From the NCBI GenBank assembly GCA_902476765.1, contig CABSEJ010000032.1, positions 1-22,655 of the forward strand: DNA of 22,655 nucleotides, read 5' to 3'. Positions 12,976 to 21,008 of this stretch are shown here, one piece after another. The DNA is from an uncultured Blautia sp. (GTDB lineage: Bacteria; Bacillota; Clostridia; Lachnospirales; Lachnospiraceae). Made by a program: the position numbers and the translations under genes. The stretch's first letter is position 1. Each line of letters starts with the position of its first letter. The notes beneath the pieces are model-generated. The model was not told the DNA's origin. It saw only the letters and a list, made by a program, of their open reading frames with translations, and did no database searches.

Positions 12976-14622
12976 TTATGCGCTGACCTTGCCTCGGCCC
13001 ATTTCCTGTCCGATATTCAGAATATGGTCACCGATTCGCTCAAAGTCTGTCAGCATTTCTGAGTAAATGATGCAGCCTTCTTCAGAGCATGTACCTTTCT
13101 GCATACGCTCTAACTGCTTCTGTCTGTAATCTTCCGTCATATCGTCAATCTTCTGCTCAAACTTCTCTATAGCCTTAATATCTTCCTTCTGTCCCGGTTC
13201 CTCTCCAAGCTCTCCCAGATAATCTAAAGCCTGTCCGCAAACCTCTCTCATCTGGTCGATTTCTTCTTTTACCTCCTGAGAGAAGGAAATATTCTGCTTT
13301 TCAATGAGCTTAGTGTAGCCACATATATTCATGGCATGGTCGCCAATTCGCTCCACATTTCCGCATACCTTAAACAGTACGCTCATGTACTTAGAATCTC
13401 TTGGATTACTTTCGTTTACCATGGTCTTAGAAATATATTTGGAAATTTCCTTATTCAGAAAATCAATATATTCCTCTCTGTCCCGAACTTCTTCCAGATG
13501 AGTAGTCTTTCCTTCCTTCACAGCCCGGAAGCTCATATCCACATTTTCTCTGGCCATCTCAATCATGCGGTGAAGCTCCTTACGCACACTGGTTACAGCA
13601 ATGGCAGAAAGACCAATCTGTGTGTCTCTCTTTGTCTCCATGGGGCGGATAAACTCCATATGCATAACATCTGCAACCTCTTCCTGCTTCTCCGGAAGGA
13701 TTTTCACTGCCAGCTTAGCCAGATAAGTGCCAAAGGGCAGAAGCAGAAGGGTGGTTACCACGTTAAACAAGGTGTGCATATTGGCAATCTGAGCCGCCAC
13801 ATTGTCCGGCGTAAAGCCTTCCACTACAGAAGTCAGCGGCGTTACCACACACACAATAGTAAAAATCGTGGTACCGATAACATTAAATAGCAAGTGAATA
13901 ATCGTTGTTCTCTTAGCGTTTCTGTTGGTTCCGATAGACGCCAGGATTGCAGTGATACAAGTACCGATATTCTGTCCGAAAAGTACAAACACTGCGTTTG
14001 ACAGTCCGATAAGACCACTGGAGGCCAGGGCCTGGAGAATACCAACGGAAGCTGAGGAAGACTGGATAATAGCGGTAAAAATCATACCTGCCAGAATTCC
14101 CAGAACCGGATTGGAGAACTTGGTCATCAGAGATACGAAAGCAGCGGAATCTCTAAGAGGCATCATAGCGCTGCTCATCATCTCCATACCGATAAACAGG
14201 ATACCAAGGCCTGCTACAATCAGTCCGTAATGATGAATTTTCTGCTTCTTTACAAATACAATCAGCGCCACGCCGAAGAAGGCAAACAAAGGCGCCAGAG
14301 CCCCTACATCCAGGGCAATCAGCTGTCCGGTAATGGTAGTACCGATATTAGCTCCCATGATAATCCACACAGCCTGTCTCAGGGTCATCATACCTGAGTT
14401 TACAAAACCCACCACCATAACAGTGGTAGCAGAAGATGACTGAATTACCGCAGTGATTCCGGCTCCCACCAGGATTCCCAGGAAACGGTTAGCTGTAAGC
14501 TTTTCCAGAATCTGCTTCATTCTGTTTCCGGCAGCAGCCTCCAAGCCGTTGCTCATCATCTGCATACCGTAAAGGAATAATGCAAGTCCACCCAGTAGAC
14601 TGAAAAAATCTGTAATTTTCAC
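12976..14622 (-). CDS. Na+/phosphate cotransporter (NptA-like) with PhoU-like tail
   Basis: Inner-membrane sodium-dependent phosphate transporter, 548 aa. The membrane part (about 1-310) has two inverted-topology repeats, each with the QSSSA signature (61-65 and 187-191) followed by a glycine-rich helix (GANIGTT, GQNIGTC). A cytoplasmic PhoU-like four-helix domain (about 335-540) carries the paired metal-binding motifs ERIGDHAMNI (424-433) and ERIGDHILNI (528-537). The start is GTG at 14622 after GGAGGAG. It has its own promoter and terminator and stands as a single-gene unit. Direction of phosphate flow is not settled for all family members. No Pho box was recognised upstream. Confidence 0.94.
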   Translation of the reverse strand: MKITDFFSLLGGLALFLYGMQMMSNGLEAAAGNRMKQILEKLTANRFLGILVGAGITAVIQSSSATTVMVVGFVNSGMMTLRQAVWIIMGANIGTTITGQLIALDVGALAPLFAFFGVALIVFVKKQKIHHYGLIVAGLGILFIGMEMMSSAMMPLRDSAAFVSLMTKFSNPVLGILAGMIFTAIIQSSSASVGILQALASSGLIGLSNAVFVLFGQNIGTCITAILASIGTNRNAKRTTIIHLLFNVIGTTIFTIVCVVTPLTSVVEGFTPDNVAAQIANMHTLFNVVTTLLLLPFGTYLAKLAVKILPEKQEEVADVMHMEFIRPMETKRDTQIGLSAIAVTSVRKELHRMIEMARENVDMSFRAVKEGKTTHLEEVRDREEYIDFLNKEISKYISKTMVNESNPRDSKYMSVLFKVCGNVERIGDHAMNICGYTKLIEKQNISFSQEVKEEIDQMREVCGQALDYLGELGEEPGQKEDIKAIEKFEQKIDDMTEDYRQKQLERMQKGTCSEEGCIIYSEMLTDFERIGDHILNIGQEMGRGKVSA

Positions 14623-14687
14623 TTTTCTCCTCCATACATGCTCTGTTCTTTGACAAAATTTTACCTTATTTTTACAGCACTATTACA

Positions 14688-14716
14688 TTTATACCTTTTC
14701 CTGCGGATTTATTCAA
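14688..14716 (-). promoter_or_regulatory. Promoter of the Na/Pi cotransporter gene
   Basis: TTGAAT (14716-14711) and TATAAA (14693-14688) are separated by 17 bp on the minus strand, with the start codon about 65 bases downstream. This is one of the best sigma-A matches in the window. Confidence 0.65.
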
Positions 14717-14782
14717 GATATAAAATCCATATTTTTAAAATTTTACAAGGATTTAACATTAGCAGCCTTTACTATGTAGGCA

Positions 14783-14818
14783 GCGCTCCTAACTGCCCGC
14801 TCAGACAGCCAGAAGCGC
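14783..14818 (-). terminator. Hairpin downstream of treA, possible terminator
   Basis: As minus-strand RNA, 14818-14806 pairs with 14795-14783 over 13 positions, three of them G-U, with a 10-nt loop. It begins 18 bases after the treA stop. No U-run follows, so termination is uncertain. The G-U pairs would be A-C mismatches on the other strand, so the structure belongs to the treA transcript. Confidence 0.45.
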
Positions 14819-14836
14819 CTCTGTTATAAAATACTC

Positions 14837-16486
14837 TTATTTTTTATACAATACCACAGCCTCATATGGCTTCAGCCCTATCTCTGTTCCCTGAATTTTC
14901 TGCTCCCCATAATTACTCAGCAGACATTGGTACTGGCTCAAATCACGCTCTGCATCCCATTTCACATCCTTGCCATAGAAGTTGCAGGCCACTACCAGGA
15001 TTTCTCCCTGATATTCTCTCTCATAGGCAAATACGGAAGGATTTTTCTCATCCAAAACCTTAAAGTTTCCATAGGGAATCACATCGTACTGCTTTCTCAG
15101 AGCAATCAGCTTCTGATAATAATGGAAGATAGAATCCTCATCCTGAAGCTCTGCCTCAGCGTTAATGTAAGAACAGTTTTTGTTCACCTCAATCCAGGGC
15201 TCTCCTGTAGTGAATCCACCGTTTTCTCCAGCCTCCCACTGCATAGGGGTACGGCTGTTGTCCCTGGAATGTATCTGGAGAATCTGGTAAGCATTTTCTG
15301 CTGTCAGTCCTTTCTCCTGGAGAATACGGAAATGATTCAGGCTCTCCACATCCTTATACTGGGAAAGTTCCGTAAATCCTGCATTTGTCATTCCCAGTTC
15401 TTCTCCCTGGTAGATATAGGGTGTACCTCTCAGACAGTGGATAACTGTTCCCAGCATTTTTGCAGATTCTTTCCAGTATTTCTCTACATTTCCGAATCTG
15501 GATACAACTCTGGGCTGGTCGTGATTGCACCAGAACACTGCATTCCATGCTTTATGTTCTGCCATATTTGTCTGCCAGTCAAACAGAATATTTTTCAGCT
15601 TCTGGAAATCAAAAGGCACCATAACCCACTTTTCATTTCCCATAAAGTCCACCTTCAGATGATGGAAACTAAATACCATGGACAACTCTTTTCCTTCCTC
15701 ATTAGCATACTGGTAACAGTTCTCCTTAGAGGTACTGGACATCTCGCCTACCGTAATAATCTCTGCATCCGTTCCAAAGGTTGTCTCGTTTAATTCCTGA
15801 AGATATTTGTGAATATTAGGACCGTCTGTATAGAATCTTCTTCCATCTCCCTGATAATCGTTTTCATACTTATCCTTGCTGATAAGATTCACTACGTCAA
15901 AACGGAATCCTTTAATACCCTTATCCATCCAAAATCTTACTACCTTCTGGACCTCTTTTCTCACTTCCGGGTTATCCCAGTTCAAATCCGGCTGTGAAAC
16001 ATCGAAAAGGTGCAGATAATACTCATCAAACTTTTCCACATATTCCCAAGCGTTTCCTCCGAATTTACTTTCCCAGTTTGTAGGCGGCACTCCTGGCTTT
16101 GGGCCCTTTTTAAAAATGTAAAAATCCTTGTACTTAGGGTCTCCGGAAAGAGCTTTCCTAAACCAGATATTTCTGTCGGAAGTATGGTTGAACACCATGT
16201 CAAACATCAGGCGGATTCCTCTTTTATCCGCTTCCTTTACCAGTTCCTCCACATCCTCCATGGTTCCGTAGCGTGGGTCTACATTATAGTAATCCTCTAC
16301 GTCATACCCATTATCCTTCTGTGGAGATACGAAAAAAGGAGTCATCCAGATATAGTCTGCGCCCAGGGCCTTGATGTAATCCAGCTTCTCTATAATTCCT
16401 TTTAAGTCTCCCAGTCCGTCCCCGTTTGTATCATAAAAAGATTTGGGATAAATCTGATATACAACGCTTTTCTTGAAATCCGCCAT
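14837..16486 (-). CDS. treA: Phospho-alpha-(1,1)-glucosidase (trehalose-6-phosphate hydrolase)
   Basis: Cytoplasmic GH13 enzyme that splits trehalose-6-phosphate into glucose and glucose-6-phosphate; 549 aa, normal for TreA/TreC. The (beta/alpha)8 barrel begins with VVYQIYPKSF. Catalytic residues are nucleophile D197 (GFRFDVVNL), acid/base E248 (VGEMSST) and D323 (CNHDQPR). Segments DNGYDVEDYY, PTNWESKFGG, FSFHHLKVDF and GTPYIYQGEELGMTN match Bacillus TreA closely, more than oligo-1,6-glucosidases. The open frame extends to 16540, but ATG 16486 has AGGAGG at eight-base spacing. That site abuts the TAA of treP, so the two genes are translationally coupled. The name is supported by the trehalose PTS and TreR-type regulator alongside. 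Confidence 0.93.
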   Translation of the reverse strand: MADFKKSVVYQIYPKSFYDTNGDGLGDLKGIIEKLDYIKALGADYIWMTPFFVSPQKDNGYDVEDYYNVDPRYGTMEDVEELVKEADKRGIRLMFDMVFNHTSDRNIWFRKALSGDPKYKDFYIFKKGPKPGVPPTNWESKFGGNAWEYVEKFDEYYLHLFDVSQPDLNWDNPEVRKEVQKVVRFWMDKGIKGFRFDVVNLISKDKYENDYQGDGRRFYTDGPNIHKYLQELNETTFGTDAEIITVGEMSSTSKENCYQYANEEGKELSMVFSFHHLKVDFMGNEKWVMVPFDFQKLKNILFDWQTNMAEHKAWNAVFWCNHDQPRVVSRFGNVEKYWKESAKMLGTVIHCLRGTPYIYQGEELGMTNAGFTELSQYKDVESLNHFRILQEKGLTAENAYQILQIHSRDNSRTPMQWEAGENGGFTTGEPWIEVNKNCSYINAEAELQDEDSIFHYYQKLIALRKQYDVIPYGNFKVLDEKNPSVFAYEREYQGEILVVACNFYGKDVKWDAERDLSQYQCLLSNYGEQKIQGTEIGLKPYEAVVLYKK

Positions 16487-16499
16487 TGACTTTTCCTCC

Positions 16500-18491
16500 T
16501 TACTCAAACCGGATAATTGGTGTATTTCCTGCTTCTGCATCCATTCCGGTGAAATACTGAATATTTTTAGCCTGTCCTTCCTCTGTGACGATAAATACTG
16601 TTGCCGTAGGATGTCCGGCTGCTTTGATTTTGCTCTTATCGAAGCGGATTAAAGGCTGTCCTGCCTTTACTTTGTCCCCTTCTTTTACCAACAGTTCAAA
16701 TCCGTCTCCATTCATATCTACAGTGTCTACGCCTACATGGATTAACAATTCCATTTCATTTGCAAACACCAGACCACATGCATGTCCTGTATCAGCCATT
16801 ACTACACCTACGGTAGCGTCTGCCGGTGCCACTACTGTATCATTTACCGGCTCAATAGCCACTCCGTCTCCCATTACATGCTGAGAGAATACATCATCAG
16901 GAACATCATCCAATGGAATTACTTTTCCGCTTAAACCTGCCTTTAACTCTGTAAGAGGTTCTGTGTTTTCAGCCTTCTCTGTGCTGCCTTCAACTGCTTC
17001 TGCAGCCGGAGTCTCATCTGCTAATCCAGCTTCCTCCTCTGCCTCCTCCCCTCTTCTCTCTGCCAGGGACAGCTTTGCTTTTCCTACAATCATTGTAAGG
17101 ACAAACGGTATTACCACTGCAATAGCCATAGCCAAAAGAAACGGCACATAACATTCAGAATAGATAGAAAGAATTCCCGGAAGACCGCCTACACCAATAC
17201 TAACGGCTCTTACTCCAAATCCTACAGAAACCATGGCTGCACAGGCAGAGCCAATCATACCGCATACCAGAGGGAATCCGTATTTTAAGTTAACACCAAA
17301 CAGTGCCGGTTCTGTTACACCCAGGTAACAAGAAATACATGCAGGAACGTTAACCTGCTGGGCTCTCTCATTTTTCTTCTGCAGAATACTCATAGCCAGC
17401 ACGCTGGAACCCTGGGCAATATTGCTGAGGGCAATCATAGGCCACAGATTGGTTCCGGGAGTAGCAGAATTCTGCATAGTAGAAATCACCTGGCTGTCAA
17501 TGGCATTGGTCATATGATGAAGACCAGTCATAACAATAGGTGCATACAGGAAACCAAAGAGACCTGCAAAAATAAATCTGATATTAGAAGTTAATCCTGC
17601 ATAAACCACGTCTGCAATTGCATTTCCCACAGTCCAGCCGATAGGTCCTACTACCATATGGGCAATAAACACTGCCGGAACCAGGGAGCAGAAAGGTACT
17701 ACAATCATACTGATAACTGCAGGGCATATCTTTCGGAAGAATTTTTCCAGATATACCAGTACAAAGCCTGCCATCATGGATGCGATTACCTGGCCCTGAT
17801 AACCAATCATGTCAACCTTGGCAAATCCGAAATCCCACTTAGGAATATCTGCTGCCGCTGTAGTTGCTACATCAAAACCATTTAAAAGCTGGGAAGATAC
17901 TAAGGTCAGACCAAGGATAATACCTAAAATCTGGGTTGTTCCCATTTTCTTAGTGATAGACCACACAATACCTACCGGCAGCAGCCAGAAAACCGCCTCA
18001 CCAATAAGCCACAGGAAGCTATCCACACCGGCCCAGAATTGAGAAATCTCAATCAGCGTCTTAGTTCCGTCTTCAAAAAGCTTAATACCATCAATTACAT
18101 TCCGGAATCCCAGTACAAGACCACCGCAGATAAGTGCCGGGATAATAGGAGCAAAAATTTCTCCCAGGTTGCTCATCAATTTCTGAATCCAGTTCTGGTT
18201 GGATTTAGCCGCCTGCTTGGCTGCCTCCTTGCTGACGCCCTCAATGCCGGCATAACCGGTAAACTCATTGTAAAAGGTAGAAACATCATTTCCGATGATT
18301 ACCTGATACTGTCCTGCCTGTGTAAAAGTACCCTTTACACATTTGATTTTTTCAATTTCCTTCGCATTCGCTTTCTTTTCATCGACAAGAACAAATCTCA
18401 TTCTTGTCATACAGTGAGAAACTGCCGAAATATTTTCTTTACCGCCTACAAGCTCCAGCAGCTGCTTTACCTCCTCTGTATACTTCGCCAT
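16500..18491 (-). CDS. treP: Trehalose-specific PTS permease, EIIB-EIIC-EIIA fusion
   Basis: Membrane permease that imports and phosphorylates trehalose; 663 aa. In order: an EIIB domain (about 1-85) with phospho-cysteine C27 in SHCMTRMRF; a long EIIC membrane domain (about 110-475) with GVTEPALFGVNLKYGFP; an acidic Ala/Glu linker (about 478-515); and a glucose-type EIIA domain to the end, with active H585 in LLIHVGVDTV and the second histidine H570 in TGHACG. B. subtilis TreP lacks the EIIA part and borrows another EIIA, so this version carries its own phosphodonor. The frame opens at 18581, but ATG 18491 has GAGGAGG seven bases upstream, and the longer start would lie within the promoter. 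First gene of the treP-treA operon. Confidence 0.93.
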   Translation of the reverse strand: MAKYTEEVKQLLELVGGKENISAVSHCMTRMRFVLVDEKKANAKEIEKIKCVKGTFTQAGQYQVIIGNDVSTFYNEFTGYAGIEGVSKEAAKQAAKSNQNWIQKLMSNLGEIFAPIIPALICGGLVLGFRNVIDGIKLFEDGTKTLIEISQFWAGVDSFLWLIGEAVFWLLPVGIVWSITKKMGTTQILGIILGLTLVSSQLLNGFDVATTAAADIPKWDFGFAKVDMIGYQGQVIASMMAGFVLVYLEKFFRKICPAVISMIVVPFCSLVPAVFIAHMVVGPIGWTVGNAIADVVYAGLTSNIRFIFAGLFGFLYAPIVMTGLHHMTNAIDSQVISTMQNSATPGTNLWPMIALSNIAQGSSVLAMSILQKKNERAQQVNVPACISCYLGVTEPALFGVNLKYGFPLVCGMIGSACAAMVSVGFGVRAVSIGVGGLPGILSIYSECYVPFLLAMAIAVVIPFVLTMIVGKAKLSLAERRGEEAEEEAGLADETPAAEAVEGSTEKAENTEPLTELKAGLSGKVIPLDDVPDDVFSQHVMGDGVAIEPVNDTVVAPADATVGVVMADTGHACGLVFANEMELLIHVGVDTVDMNGDGFELLVKEGDKVKAGQPLIRFDKSKIKAAGHPTATVFIVTEEGQAKNIQYFTGMDAEAGNTPIIRFE

Positions 18492-18515
18492 GTTCTTACC
18501 TCCTCTTTTTTCCGA

Positions 18516-18531
18516 ACTTGTTTGAACAAGT
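18516..18531. promoter_or_regulatory. Candidate TreR operator, downstream site at treP
   Basis: ACTTGTTTGAACAAGT is a 16-bp palindrome with one central break. It lies just after the treP -10 box, over or next to the expected transcription start, and 28 bp from the second copy. Confidence 0.72.
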
Positions 18532-18533
18532 AT

Positions 18534-18562
18534 AAGATAGCACACTTGTTTAAACAAGTCAA
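18534..18562 (-). promoter_or_regulatory. treP-treA promoter
   Basis: On the minus strand TTGACT (18562-18557) and TATCTT (18539-18534) are separated by 17 bp. The upstream palindrome fills most of the spacer and touches the -35, and the second palindrome follows the -10, so repressor binding would block polymerase at both places. Confidence 0.72.
18544..18559. promoter_or_regulatory. Candidate TreR operator, spacer site at treP
   Basis: ACTTGTTTAAACAAGT is a perfect 16-bp palindrome located between and overlapping the -35 of the treP promoter. It shares 15 of 16 bases with the other copies at 18516-18531 and 20063-20078. Confidence 0.78.
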
Positions 18563-18602
18563 CAGATATTTTCAAAATCATTGCACTTTCTTTTTTCTTG
18601 TG

Positions 18603-18651
18603 CTACCCTCAATATATAAGGGGATAAAGGGCCCCTGTATATTGAGGGTAG
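18603..18651 (+). other. Long hairpin between treP and the MATE gene
   Basis: Arms CTACCCTCAATATA (18603-18616) and TATATTGAGGGTAG (18638-18651) form 14 perfect bp, extended by a G-U, an A-U and a GGGG/CCCC stem after one bulged A. It stands 37 bases before the MATE start. There is no U-run on either side. It could be an mRNA leader structure of the MATE gene or a DNA palindrome for an unknown regulator. A possible MATE promoter is TTGCAC (18581-18586) with a weak TACCCT 17 bp later. Confidence 0.6.
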
Positions 18652-18687
18652 GCTGTAACCAGAAAAAGATAGAAATGGGGGATTTTC

Positions 18688-20028
18688 GTGCAAAAATCAT
18701 ATGAAATCGATATGTGTACCGGACCGCTTTTCAGAAAGCTGCTGATTTTTTCTCTTCCGCTTATGATGTCCGGTATTCTTCAGCTTTTATTTAATGCAGC
18801 AGATATTGTGGTAGTAGGCCGCTTTACCGGAAGCCAGGCCCTGGCAGCCGTAGGTTCCACCAGCTCTCTGATTGCTTTATTTGTCAACTTTTTTATCGGC
18901 TTCTCTATTGGCACCAATGTACTGGTTGCCAGATATTATGGGGCCAAAAACCAGCAAAATGTCCACGAAACCGTTCATACCTCTATCCTGGTAAGCATCA
19001 TCAGCGGACTTGTCCTGATAATTGTAGGACTCGTTTTCGCCGTACCTATGCTGGAGCTTATGGGCACACCGGAGGATGTCCTGGACCAGGCCACTTTGTA
19101 TATCCGTATTTATTTTATCGGTATGCCCTCAGTAATGCTTTACAACTTCGGCGCAGCCATTCTCCGGGCTATCGGTGATACCAGAAGACCGCTCTACTAT
19201 CTGATGTCTGCAGGAATCATAAATGTAGTACTGAATCTTTTTTTCGTAATTGTCTGCCATCTGGGTGTTGCCGGCGTAGCGCTTGCCACTATTATCTCCC
19301 AGACAGTATCCGCTGTTTTAATTCTTCGCTGCCTGACAAAAATGGATGGTATCTGCCGGCTGGTATGGCGGGATTTAAAGATACACAAGGACAAGCTAAA
19401 AGCCGTACTCCGCCTGGGGCTTCCCGCCGGACTGCAGAGTTCTGTGTTTTCTATTTCCAATGTATTGATACAGTCCTCCGTAAATTCCTTCGGCTCTATG
19501 GCCATGGCAGGAAACACTGCTGCCTCCAATCTGGAAAGCTTTATCTACACCTCCATGAATTCCATATACCAAGCCAATCTGAGTTTTACCAGTCAAAATG
19601 TAGGCGCCCATAAATACAGCAACATCAACCGGATTCTGGTGCGCTGTATTGTGCTTGTAGTCTGCATCGGCGCTGTCATGGGAGCTTTGGCTCTGACATT
19701 CCACAGCCAGCTTCTGGGCATCTATTCCTCAGACCCGGAGGTTGCGGCCTATGGTATAAAGCGGATGGCTGTTATCTGCTCCACCTACTATCTTTGCGGC
19801 ACCATGGATACCCTGGTGGGAAGCATGCGAGGTATGGGATATTCTATGCTTCCTATGCTGGTTTCTCTGGCCGGAGCCTGCGGCTTCCGTATTGTCTGGA
19901 TTTTCACCATTTTTGCCTGGAATCACAGCCTGGAAAGCCTGTACATATCCTACCCTATATCCTGGGGCCTTACCGCCGCCGTTCATCTGGCCTGCTTTAT
20001 TGTACTGAAAAGGAAACATTACTCTTGA
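18688..20028 (+). CDS. MATE-family efflux transporter
   Basis: Twelve-helix membrane exporter of the MATE (NorM/DinF-like) superfamily, 446 aa, driven by a Na+ or H+ gradient. The N-terminus SYEIDMCTGPLFRKLLIFSLPLM and LQLLFNAADIVVVGRF are typical of clostridial members, followed by VLVARYYGAKN and, in the second half, AGNTAASNLESFIY. The start is GTG at 18688, which restores the family N-terminus; GGGGGA at 18677-18682 is the ribosome binding site. The next in-frame ATG (18712) has none. It lies between treP and treR, and its stop codon overlaps the -35 of the treR promoter. The substrate is unknown. A trehalose link is positional only. Confidence 0.93.
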   Translation: MQKSYEIDMCTGPLFRKLLIFSLPLMMSGILQLLFNAADIVVVGRFTGSQALAAVGSTSSLIALFVNFFIGFSIGTNVLVARYYGAKNQQNVHETVHTSILVSIISGLVLIIVGLVFAVPMLELMGTPEDVLDQATLYIRIYFIGMPSVMLYNFGAAILRAIGDTRRPLYYLMSAGIINVVLNLFFVIVCHLGVAGVALATIISQTVSAVLILRCLTKMDGICRLVWRDLKIHKDKLKAVLRLGLPAGLQSSVFSISNVLIQSSVNSFGSMAMAGNTAASNLESFIYTSMNSIYQANLSFTSQNVGAHKYSNINRILVRCIVLVVCIGAVMGALALTFHSQLLGIYSSDPEVAAYGIKRMAVICSTYYLCGTMDTLVGSMRGMGYSMLPMLVSLAGACGFRIVWIFTIFAWNHSLESLYISYPISWGLTAAVHLACFIVLKRKHYS

Positions 20029-20052
20029 CTTTCTCTATTTCTGTTTTATAAT
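20025..20052 (+). promoter_or_regulatory. treR promoter
   Basis: TTGACT (20025-20030) and TATAAT (20047-20052) with a 16-bp spacer, near consensus. The -35 overlaps the TGA stop of the MATE gene. Transcription would begin near 20059, just before the operator palindrome. Confidence 0.75.
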
Positions 20053-20062
20053 AAACCCAAGG

Positions 20063-20078
20063 ACATGTTTAAACAAGT
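20063..20078. promoter_or_regulatory. Candidate TreR operator at treR
   Basis: ACATGTTTAAACAAGT differs from the perfect treP palindrome at one base, which breaks symmetry in one half-site. It lies right after the treR -10, a roadblock position that fits autorepression, possibly weaker than at treP. Confidence 0.7.
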
Positions 20079-20114
20079 TTGTCACATTTAAAAAACAGGA
20101 CGTGAAGTGAACCC

Positions 20115-20849
20115 ATGCCAAAAGCAAAATATGAAGCTATCTATAAAGATTTAAAACAAAAAATTGAGGAAGAGGACTTTTCTTATCTGGAACTGCTTCC
20201 CTCTGAAAATACTCTGATACTTAACTATGACTGTTCCCGAAACACGGTCCGCCGGGCTATCAGCAGGCTGGTAACAGACGGCTATGTGCAGACCCTTCAG
20301 GGAAAGGGTGTGAGAAATATTTTCCGCCCCATTGAGCAGACCTCTTATACTATCGGCGGAATCGAATCCTTTAAAGAATCCTCCATTCGAAACCATAAAA
20401 AAGGAGAAACCAGAGTCCTGCAGTTCATGGAACTGACTGCTGACCAGAAAATTTCAAACCGCACTGGTTTTCCCCTTGGCTCCGAATTATATTATATTCA
20501 AAGACTCCATCTTTTAGACGGAAAACCCCTGATTCTAAACCATAATTATTTTTTAAAATCTGCAGTCCCTGGCCTCACTCCGGAGATTGCCCAAAATTCC
20601 ATTTACGAATATTTGGAAAAAGACCTGCACATGACCATTGTCAACAGCAAACGCATTATGACTGTGGAAAAAATCACCCAGATAGACGAAAAATATCTGG
20701 AGTTGGATGTCAATGATTATAACTGTATGGCGGTTATCAGCAGCCAGACCTTCAACAGTGACGGCATCATGTTCGAGTACACCCAGTCCCGCCATCGCCC
20801 CGACTACTTTCGCTTTCAGGACAACGCAGTGAGACGGCAGGTGGTGTAG
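20115..20849 (+). CDS. treR: GntR-family (HutC/UTRA) trehalose operon repressor
   Basis: DNA-binding repressor of the trehalose genes, 244 aa, normal for TreR. An N-terminal GntR winged helix (about 1-72) begins MPKAKYEAIYKDLKQKI, with recognition region CSRNTVRRAISRLVTDGYV and wing LQGKGVRN. A UTRA effector domain (about 95-236) follows, with LGSELYYIQRLHLLDGKPLILNHNYF and the final FEYTQSRHRPDYFRF. The expected inducer is trehalose-6-phosphate, as in Bacillus TreR. ATG 20115 has only a weak upstream purine stretch (GAAGTGA), so expression may be low. Palindromes at its own promoter and at treP suggest it controls both. The name rests on domain architecture plus location. Confidence 0.9.
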   Translation: MPKAKYEAIYKDLKQKIEEEDFSYLELLPSENTLILNYDCSRNTVRRAISRLVTDGYVQTLQGKGVRNIFRPIEQTSYTIGGIESFKESSIRNHKKGETRVLQFMELTADQKISNRTGFPLGSELYYIQRLHLLDGKPLILNHNYFLKSAVPGLTPEIAQNSIYEYLEKDLHMTIVNSKRIMTVEKITQIDEKYLELDVNDYNCMAVISSQTFNSDGIMFEYTQSRHRPDYFRFQDNAVRRQVV

Positions 20850-20882
20850 TCTTTTCTATGACAGAGGAGACAAAAAGAAACA

Positions 20883-20936
20883 GCAGCTGCCGGATGCATG
20901 TGGGTTATAATTCCCGCATCTGTATCCGGCAGCTGC
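20883..20936 (-). terminator. Strong hairpin between treR and the anti-sigma gene
   Basis: A perfect 13-bp stem (20883-20895 with 20924-20936) is extended by a second stem (TGTGGG with CCCGCA) around TTATAATT. On the minus strand it is followed by TGTTTCTTTTTGTC, so it fits as terminator of the sigma/anti-sigma unit. On the plus strand no U-run follows, but it may still end treR transcripts. Confidence 0.68.
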
Positions 20937-20978
20937 CTGCACAACGATAAAGAAGCAATGTTGTAAGCAAACGTGGCA

Positions 20979-20999
20979 CCAGGCTATTTCCATGCCTGG
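20979..20999 (-). other. Small hairpin after the anti-sigma stop
   Basis: CCAGGC at 20979-20984 pairs with GCCTGG at 20994-20999 around nine bases, ten bases past the anti-sigma stop codon. It has no U-run and probably only protects the mRNA end or acts together with the larger terminator. Confidence 0.35.
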
Positions 21000-21008
21000 G
21001 GGATATAC

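Noticed and set aside
13336..13890. 184-residue open frame opposite the Na/Pi cotransporter
   Set aside because: Antisense to the PhoU-like part of a conserved gene; no supporting signals.
14927..15793. 288-residue open frame opposite treA
   Set aside because: Lies entirely antisense to a conserved catalytic domain; no ribosome binding site and no recognisable domain.
18039..18704. 221-residue open frame opposite the treP start
   Set aside because: Covers the treP EIIB region, both operators and the promoter on the opposite strand; low-complexity and without a translation signal.
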